Shown here in pieces: positions 59,118-64,000 of a stretch of 64,000 nt of DNA; the first letter of the stretch is position 1; the number at the start of each line of letters is the position of its first letter. The position numbers were made by a program, and so were the translations under genes. The DNA is from Chitinophagaceae bacterium (lineage in GTDB: Bacteria > Bacteroidota > Bacteroidia > Chitinophagales > Chitinophagaceae), in assembly GCA_022843585.1 (NCBI GenBank), contig JALHNJ010000007.1, positions 124,001 to 188,000 of the forward strand. The letters are read 5' to 3'. A model generated the notes under the pieces. That model did not search any database, had not been told where the DNA came from, and worked only from the letters and a program-made list of their open reading frames with translations.

Positions 59118-59907
59118 TATACGATTTATAGTTATAATAGCAATTGCACTAATGCTTTTGCTTTTTGCCAGCTTCCTGGTGGCATTGATCTTTAACCAAC
59201 GGAAAAAATTAAAGTATCAACGTTCCATGGAAAAACTCCGGGAGCAACAACAAAACCAACTCATCGAAGCCGCTGTACGCAGTGAAGAAACAGAAAGACA
59301 CCGCATTGCCGAAACGCTACATGATGAAGTAGGTGCTATCCTGTCTTCTGCCAAATTACATTTATTGGGAATTAAAACAGTTACTCTGGACGACCGGGAT
59401 AAAGGATTACATGATAAGGGCAGCGAATTACTAAATGATGTAATTCAAAAAGTAAGAGGTATTTCACATAACCTTCACTCTAATATTTTAAAAGAGTTTG
59501 GATTGAACGAAGCTATCCGGCATTTTATTAAAAAAATTACACAGGGCACTATCATTAATGCTACCACGGCGCTGGATGATAATTATCAAACGATAAATGC
59601 CGATAATGATATCAGCATATACCGGATGGTACAGGAATTAATAAACAATATCCTGAAATATGCCGATGCCACAGAGGTAATTATTAGTTCCACTTATAAA
59701 AACAATGAATTGGATCTTGTTATTTTTCATAATGGAGAGGGGCTTACCCAGGAACAGTTTGAAAAACTTCGCTATGATAAAGAAGGATTAGGACTAAAAA
59801 ATATACAGAACCGTGTTATCTTGCTGAAGGGAAAGATATATTTCACTCATGGTGCTGAAGGTTACCGGATCAATATTCATGTACCAGTAAAACCCACCGA
59901 AGAATGA
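59101..59907 (+). CDS. NarL-type sensor histidine kinase (HisKA_3)
   Basis: The 268 residues have one membrane helix (FIVIIAIALMLLLFASFLVALIF, about 9-31), a short coiled linker, a HisKA_3 dimerisation domain with ERHRIAETLHDEVGAILSSAK (His about residue 75), and an ATPase domain with MVQELINNILKYA (N box), HNGEG, and GLGLKNIQNRV. It lacks an extracytoplasmic sensor, so the signal probably enters through the coupled membrane protein. Its stop overlaps the regulator start by 4 bases (ATGA). Confidence 0.93.
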   Translation: MNPGSDIRFIVIIAIALMLLLFASFLVALIFNQRKKLKYQRSMEKLREQQQNQLIEAAVRSEETERHRIAETLHDEVGAILSSAKLHLLGIKTVTLDDRDKGLHDKGSELLNDVIQKVRGISHNLHSNILKEFGLNEAIRHFIKKITQGTIINATTALDDNYQTINADNDISIYRMVQELINNILKYADATEVIISSTYKNNELDLVIFHNGEGLTQEQFEKLRYDKEGLGLKNIQNRVILLKGKIYFTHGAEGYRINIHVPVKPTEE

Positions 59908-60554
59908 GCATTATTAAAATAGCCATAGCGGATGATTATAAGATCTTTCGGGACGGACTGAAAGTTGGTCTTTCTGCTGATGAGAATCTTACGGTGATGC
60001 TGGAAGCCGACAATGGAGAAGACTTACTAAAGGCATTGGAAACAAATACTCCTGATGTTATATTAATGGATTTGAAAATGCCTATCATGGATGGCATGGA
60101 AGCAACGAAAGCGGTTAGAAAAAAATATCCTGCTATAAAAGTATTAGTAGTTACAATGTATGAGGATGATAAATTTATTATTCACATGATGGAGAACGGA
60201 GCCAATGGTTATTTATTAAAAAATGCAGAGCCGGACGAAATAATAAAATCTATTTATGCGGTGCATGAAAACGGATATTATTTTAACGACCTGGTGAATA
60301 AAGCACTGCTGAAAAAACTGGTACTAAAGAACAACCTGAAACCTTCCTTTAATCAAAATGTGGAATTAACCGAAAGAGAACTGGAAGTACTTAAATTGAT
60401 TTGTGAAGAAAAAACGGCCGCTGAAATTGGCAAAGAAATTTTCTTAAGCCCCCGCTCGGTTGAAGGCATCCGCCAACGTTTGATAGAAAAAGTAGGTGTT
60501 CGTAATTCAGCAGGATTGGTAATGTTTGCCGTAAAAGGTGGCCTGGTAGATTGA
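59904..60554 (+). CDS. LuxR/NarL-family response regulator
   Basis: Partner of the preceding kinase, overlapping it by 4 bases. The 216 residues have a receiver domain with IKIAIADDYKIFRDGLK, phospho-acceptor Asp in VILMDLKMPIMDGM (about residue 55), VVTMYEDDK and GYLLKNAEP, and a C-terminal HTH (ELTERELEVLKLICEEKTAAEIGKE, about 150-175, then SPRSVEGIRQRLIEKV). It probably controls this operon through the TGCGTA/TACGTA hexamers at 56954-57017 (inference). Converges on the epimerase-like gene with a 2-base gap. Confidence 0.95.
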   Translation: MSIIKIAIADDYKIFRDGLKVGLSADENLTVMLEADNGEDLLKALETNTPDVILMDLKMPIMDGMEATKAVRKKYPAIKVLVVTMYEDDKFIIHMMENGANGYLLKNAEPDEIIKSIYAVHENGYYFNDLVNKALLKKLVLKNNLKPSFNQNVELTERELEVLKLICEEKTAAEIGKEIFLSPRSVEGIRQRLIEKVGVRNSAGLVMFAVKGGLVD

Positions 60555-60556
60555 TC

Positions 60557-61501
60557 CTATTTTTTTAGATTATCCAGCATATCCTTCGTCATAGCCGCCA
60601 AATCATAATCTTCTTTCCAGCCCCAATCATTTCTTGCTACCGTATCATCAATACTTTGTGGCCAGCCATCTGCAATAGCTTGCCGGTAATCGGGTTTATA
60701 GGAAATAGTGAAATCTGGAATATGTTGTTGAATGGCAGCCGCAATTTCTTTGGGGGAAAAACTCATACCTGATACATTATATGATGTACGGATCTTTATT
60801 TTTTCCGCCGGTGCTTCCATTAATTCAATGGTAGCTTTAATGGCATCCGGCATATACATCATCGGCAAATAAGTATCTTCTTTTAAAAAGCATTCGTATT
60901 TTTTTTCTTCCAGTGCTTCATGAAAAATTTCTACTGCATAGTCGGTCGTTCCACCACCCGGTGCTGATTTATAAGAGATCAAGCCGGGATAACGAAGACT
61001 TCTTACATCAACTCCAAAACGTTGATTGTAGTAATTACACCAAAACTCACCGGCATATTTACTTATACCGTACACAGTCGCTGGCTCTATAACTGTTTGT
61101 TGCGGGCAATTCTGCTTGGGTGATGTGGGACCAAACACGGCAATGGACGACGGCCAATATACTTTATGTAACTTTTCTTCTCTTGCAATGTCCAGCACAT
61201 TCAGCAAGCCTGTCATATTTAAGTTCCAGGCAAGGCTGGGATTCTTTTCTCCGGTAGCCGAAAGAATCGCCGCCAATAAATAAATCTGTGTAATGTTTTG
61301 CCGAATCACCTGCACATGCAACATTTCTTTATTCATCACATCCAAACTAACATAAGGACCAGTTCCTTCCAATAAGGGATTTTGTTCTCGTAAGTCGGAA
61401 GCTATTACATTGGCATTGCCATATATCTGGCGCAACGCCATTGTAAGCTCCACTCCTATTTGCCCAGAGGCTCCTATTACAAGAATCTTTTCCTTCATCA
61501 T
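60557..61501 (-). CDS. SDR-type L-threonine 3-dehydrogenase
   Basis: Oxidises L-threonine to 2-amino-3-ketobutyrate with NAD, first step to glycine and acetyl-CoA. The 314 residues are an extended SDR: KILVIGASGQIGVELTMAL at the start, HKVYWPSSIAVFGPTSP, VYGISKYAGEFWCNYY (Tyr-x3-Lys), and the family hallmark LRYPGLISYKSAPGGGTTDYA (about residues 173-193 in parts LRYPGLISYK and APGGGTTDYAV). That last motif distinguishes short-chain ThrDH from nucleotide-sugar epimerases. Start either of two adjacent Met. It diverges from kdsA; no partner 2-amino-3-ketobutyrate ligase is in the window. Confidence 0.88.
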   Translation of the reverse strand: MMKEKILVIGASGQIGVELTMALRQIYGNANVIASDLREQNPLLEGTGPYVSLDVMNKEMLHVQVIRQNITQIYLLAAILSATGEKNPSLAWNLNMTGLLNVLDIAREEKLHKVYWPSSIAVFGPTSPKQNCPQQTVIEPATVYGISKYAGEFWCNYYNQRFGVDVRSLRYPGLISYKSAPGGGTTDYAVEIFHEALEEKKYECFLKEDTYLPMMYMPDAIKATIELMEAPAEKIKIRTSYNVSGMSFSPKEIAAAIQQHIPDFTISYKPDYRQAIADGWPQSIDDTVARNDWGWKEDYDLAAMTKDMLDNLKK

Positions 61502-61563
61502 GATGTGTTATTGAATTACAAATGTAAGGGCTTAAACTATTTCTACAGCTTACTGACTGTAAC

Positions 61564-61593
61564 TTGTGGCTTGCTCCTTCCATCTTATCTTTG
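61564..61593 (+). promoter_or_regulatory. Promoter of kdsA, 4 bases before the ATG
   Basis: TTG at 61564-61566, 19 bases, TATCTTTG at 61586-61593, a consensus promoter. The ATG at 61598 lies at the expected transcript start. Confidence 0.75.
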
Positions 61594-61597
61594 CCGG

Positions 61598-62419
61598 ATG
61601 GAAAAATATTTGAAAGATCTATTCGCCAATCAGACGTATGATGAGAATAATTTCTTCCTGATGGCTGGTCCCTGTGTAGTAGAAAGTGAAGAAATGATTA
61701 TGAGCATAGCGGAAAAAGTTTCAGGCATTTGTAAAAATCTTGGCATCCCGTATATTTTTAAAGCGTCGTATAGAAAAGCAAACCGTACCAGTGGTACATC
61801 TTTCACTGGCTTGGGAGACGATGTAGCTATGAAAATGCTGCAAAACACTGGTAAGAAATTTTCTCTTCCAATTGTTACTGATATTCATTCTCCCGAGGAG
61901 GCCGCCAAAGCTGCTGAGTTTGTAGATGTGTTGCAGATACCGGCTTTTCTATGTCGCCAGACCGATTTATTAGTTGCCGCCGCCGCCACAGGAAAAATTG
62001 TGAATATAAAAAAAGGCCAGTTTGTAAGTGGCGAAGCAATGAAATTTGCAGTGGATAAAATCCGCAAAGCCGGTAACGATAAAGTGATGCTGACCGAAAG
62101 AGGAACCACTTTTGGCTACCAGGATCTGGTAGTTGATTATAGAAATATTCCTGCGATGAAGGCGCATGATGTGCCGGTAGTAATGGATGTTACACATGCA
62201 TTGCAACAACCCAATCAAACAAGTGGTGTTACTGGCGGCAATCCACAACTCATCGGAACTATTGCCAAAGCTGCTATTGCTACGGGTGTAGATGGATTGT
62301 TTATTGAAACACATCCAAATCCATCTAAGGCCTTGAGTGACGGGGCGAATATGTTGCAGCTGGATTTGCTGGAAGAATTGTTAGAGCAATTAATAAAAAT
62401 AAGAAAGGCGGTTATCTGA
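61598..62419 (+). CDS. kdsA: 3-deoxy-8-phosphooctulonate synthase
   Basis: Condenses phosphoenolpyruvate and arabinose 5-phosphate to KDO-8-phosphate for lipopolysaccharide. The 273 residues show FLMAGPCVVESEEM, IFKASYRKANRTSGTSF (about 51-67), PIVTDIH, DVLQIPAFLCRQTDLL, NIKKGQFVSGEAMK, and VMDVTHALQQPNQTSG. The Cys in AGPC is as in metal-dependent or independent variants; not decided here. A frame open to 61460 is rejected because the promoter ends 4 bases before this ATG. Confidence 0.97.
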   Translation: MEKYLKDLFANQTYDENNFFLMAGPCVVESEEMIMSIAEKVSGICKNLGIPYIFKASYRKANRTSGTSFTGLGDDVAMKMLQNTGKKFSLPIVTDIHSPEEAAKAAEFVDVLQIPAFLCRQTDLLVAAAATGKIVNIKKGQFVSGEAMKFAVDKIRKAGNDKVMLTERGTTFGYQDLVVDYRNIPAMKAHDVPVVMDVTHALQQPNQTSGVTGGNPQLIGTIAKAAIATGVDGLFIETHPNPSKALSDGANMLQLDLLEELLEQLIKIRKAVI

Positions 62420-62502
62420 TTTATTTTTAGAACAGGTTTGGGTTGATTGTTAAAGTATTTTATACAAGAAGTGGCGTATATTCAAGTATTGTAGCAATAC
62501 TA

Positions 62503-63399
62503 ATGCGACCCTTTCTAACCATATTAAGTTTTTTTGCGACGACTTTTGGGTTCGGTCAATCACTTTCACACAAATACTTGCATTTCCGAACCGACTATTA
62601 TTGGGACACAACACTTTTTAAATCCGAACAGGATTATTATTACGACCTATCCAATGGAAAAATCACCCGGAAAGAATATCCAGTGATAAAATATATGTTC
62701 ACTGAAATTGTAAGTGACACGCCACTAGTCACAAAAGACACATTTGAAAGACGTGGTTGGTCTGAATATCCATATAAATACATTAGGAAAGGAAACAGCA
62801 TTTATCTCCAATATTTCGATTTAAGAAAAAGAAAGCTGCAATTAAACAAAGAGTATTCTTTTGACCGAAGAGACACTGTAAAGTGGTTAGCAAACAAAAA
62901 TTCCCTCGATAGTAAAGATGGAATTTCGGTAGGTGGCTTTTCTACATATTTAGGTGAAGAAATTATTCAAATCGATGGAAAGCAGTATAAGACTTTCCAT
63001 TTTTTTGAAGATCATGACGAATTAAGTTCCCACCCGAGTTATTATACCAAAGATATTTTTTTAGAACAAACAACACTAATACCTATCAAATACATTACGA
63101 CACATTACAATTATAAAACACATCAAAAACTTTTGTATAGTTCAACAACTATTTTGGCTTCATCAAGTGACACATTGCCTGACTATACGAACAAGAAAAT
63201 TGAAGACCTAGTTACTTATGAGAACAAAAGTACTATCTGGACAGAAAGGCAAAAGCAAGAGTTTTTTAAAATGTTTCCGGGCAACATGACACAATATATT
63301 GACTGCCTTATAAGTAAGTTGGACAGACATATCAGCTTCTTTCACTTTGAACAAAACATGTACTTCAAAAGACTTGTAGTCAGCAAAGAATGCGAGTGA
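62503..63399 (+). CDS. Secreted protein, unknown function
   Basis: From the ATG at 62503 the product has 298 residues with a signal peptide (MRPFLTILSFFATTFGFGQS). The mature part is rich in Tyr, Lys and Asp (HFRTDYYWDTTLFKSEQDYY, KYIRKGNSIYLQYFDLRKRK, YLGEEIIQIDGKQYKTFHFF) and mostly beta. A GTG-like earlier start at 62443 would put residues before the signal and is rejected. No family recognised. Codon use and lower GC look slightly different from neighbours, so recent acquisition is possible but not shown. A short hairpin follows. Confidence 0.7.
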   Translation: MRPFLTILSFFATTFGFGQSLSHKYLHFRTDYYWDTTLFKSEQDYYYDLSNGKITRKEYPVIKYMFTEIVSDTPLVTKDTFERRGWSEYPYKYIRKGNSIYLQYFDLRKRKLQLNKEYSFDRRDTVKWLANKNSLDSKDGISVGGFSTYLGEEIIQIDGKQYKTFHFFEDHDELSSHPSYYTKDIFLEQTTLIPIKYITTHYNYKTHQKLLYSSTTILASSSDTLPDYTNKKIEDLVTYENKSTIWTERQKQEFFKMFPGNMTQYIDCLISKLDRHISFFHFEQNMYFKRLVVSKECE

Positions 63400-63404
63400 G
63401 AAGT

Positions 63405-63426
63405 ACTGCCTACAACAGGCAGTTTT
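63405..63426 (+). terminator. Short hairpin after the secreted gene
   Basis: ACTGCCT (63405-63411) and AGGCAGT (63417-63423) around ACAAC, followed by only TTT; a weak terminator. Confidence 0.5.
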
Positions 63427-63500
63427 GCGTCAGCAGGGGCGACGAATAAATCCTCATCTAAACACTGTCTTTCACAAACATAGGTAGATAGTAAATCAAC

Positions 63501-63533
63501 AAAAAATGGATTCCCTTTTCCAGAAATCCATTT
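63501..63533 (-). terminator. Terminator of the LolA-like gene
   Basis: On the minus strand AAATGGATT (63525-63533) pairs with AATCCATTT (63504-63512), leading into a T tract (63506-63501). Outer arms GATAGTAAAT/ATTTACTATC lengthen the stem. Confidence 0.8.
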
Positions 63534-63556
63534 ACTATCTTAAATAAAATTCTTAC

Positions 63557-64000
63557 TTATCTTAAATCTATCTCTTCAACTCCAGGATATTTTGCTTTAT
63601 CAAATGTGAATTGTGTATCTGCTAAAGGCGTATTAGTTTTCATTGTACTTACGGTATAAGTATAACGGTTGCCTGCATTCTCCAGCACTTTGGTGCTGTA
63701 AATTGTTTTAGCGGTTTTATCTACTTGTACATATACTTTATGGAAAGGTTTGCTTTTATCAAGCGGAGTCATTTCTATTTCCTGAACTGTTTTAGTTCCA
63801 ACTTTCTTTTCGCCATTTAAGATGTAACGAAAATCTTTATCGTAGAAATTGGTAAATAATTTTTGTGGGGTAATCATCCCACTTGAAGCATCCAATTTAC
63901 TAATGGTTACTTCATTGGCGGCCTTATCATAATTCCAGATGGTGGTACCATTGCAGAAAATTTCCTGACCGCTAAAACTTACCCGGTATTTCGTTCCCTT
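63557..64000 (-). CDS. LolA-like outer-membrane lipoprotein carrier protein (5' end outside window)
   Basis: The frame is open to the window edge on the minus strand; a TTG at 63895 is internal. The visible 147 residues read from GTKYRVSFSGQEIFCNGTTIW through SKLDASSGMITPQKLF to the end VEEIDLR. The convex-sheet pattern with GQEIFCNGTTIWNYD (as in LolA W-x-Y steps) and FDKAKYPGVEE fits the LolA/LolB-like fold that carries lipoproteins across the periplasm. The signal peptide is not visible. A strong terminator lies downstream. Confidence 0.82.
   Translation of the reverse strand, partial: KGTKYRVSFSGQEIFCNGTTIWNYDKAANEVTISKLDASSGMITPQKLFTNFYDKDFRYILNGEKKVGTKTVQEIEMTPLDKSKPFHKVYVQVDKTAKTIYSTKVLENAGNRYTYTVSTMKTNTPLADTQFTFDKAKYPGVEEIDLR

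Noticed and set aside
61460-61597. Extension of KdsA by 46 residues
   Set aside because: A consensus promoter lies inside this region and ends 4 bases before the ATG at 61598; the family starts at the shorter form.

Overview
The window looks like chromosomal DNA from a Bacteroidota bacterium, most likely family Chitinophagaceae. Three things support this: promoters of the Bacteroidota type (TTTG, about 19-21 bases, then TAnnTTTG) in front of many genes and tRNAs; lineage-typical families (DUF3667, DUF2723, DUF3810, GH3-like, short Lys/Ala-rich histone-like protein, MutS-like protein with membrane segments, RseP next to Dxr); and short AT-rich intergenic gaps with dispersed micro-repeats. I see no phage, transposase, integrase or CRISPR array. 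The assignment to family is inference.

Layout. 1-5.8 kb: a cut MutS-like ATPase facing the minus-strand cluster GH3-like / dxr / rseP. 6-6.9 kb: rplU, rpmA and a 32-residue histone-H1-like gene ending in a strong terminator. 7-9.3 kb: PolX-PHP protein and a GNAT acetyltransferase. 9.3-15 kb (minus): a giant NtrY-like histidine kinase, mazG and a DUF3667 membrane protein. 15-19 kb: a secreted YD-repeat-like protein, tRNA-Leu(GAG), a second histidine kinase, a family 2 glycosyltransferase, a small membrane protein, tRNA-Gly(GCC) and tRNA-Leu(UAA). 19-27.3 kb: DUF2130 protein, lipoproteins, phosphopantetheinyl transferase, dCTP deaminase, TspO, DUF3810 protein, the DUF177-rpmF-plsX cluster and tRNA-Lys(UUU). 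27.5-36 kb: SDR enzyme, SAM hydroxide adenosyltransferase, large DUF2723 membrane protein, and a VWA protein / lipoprotein / MoxR-like ATPase unit. 36-45 kb: murB, NAD(P)-binding protein, esterase, priA, plsC-like acyltransferase, DUF4258 protein, and mtaB with tRNA-Val(GAC) immediately behind it. 45-49 kb: Tag glycosylase, tRNA-Val(UAC), the N-degron pair clpS and aat with a 49-residue Gly/Pro-rich lipoprotein gene between them, and an esterase. 49-56.5 kb: receiver-only regulator, valS, a large peptidase-MA/beta-propeller/outer-membrane protein, free-methionine sulfoxide reductase and acylphosphatase. 57-60.6 kb: five same-strand genes (lipoprotein, partner protein, polytopic membrane protein, NarL-type kinase, LuxR-type regulator) behind a repeat-bearing upstream region. 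60.6-64 kb: threonine dehydrogenase, kdsA, a secreted protein and a cut LolA-like gene.

Most genes are housekeeping (envelope: dxr, murB, kdsA, plsX, plsC, LolA-like; translation: rplU, rpmA, rpmF, valS, five tRNA loci, mtaB; DNA upkeep: MutS-like, PolX, PriA, Tag, MazG, Dcd). The best candidates for something undescribed are the 57.1-60.6 kb signalling module, whose first two proteins share a C-terminal tail and whose upstream region has phased TACGTA/TGCGTA hexamers; the tiny collagen-like lipoprotein between clpS and aat; the PolX homologue that appears to lack all polymerase catalytic aspartates; and several genes whose promoter box ends only 4-7 bases before the ATG. All function calls are from reading the sequence; no database search was run.
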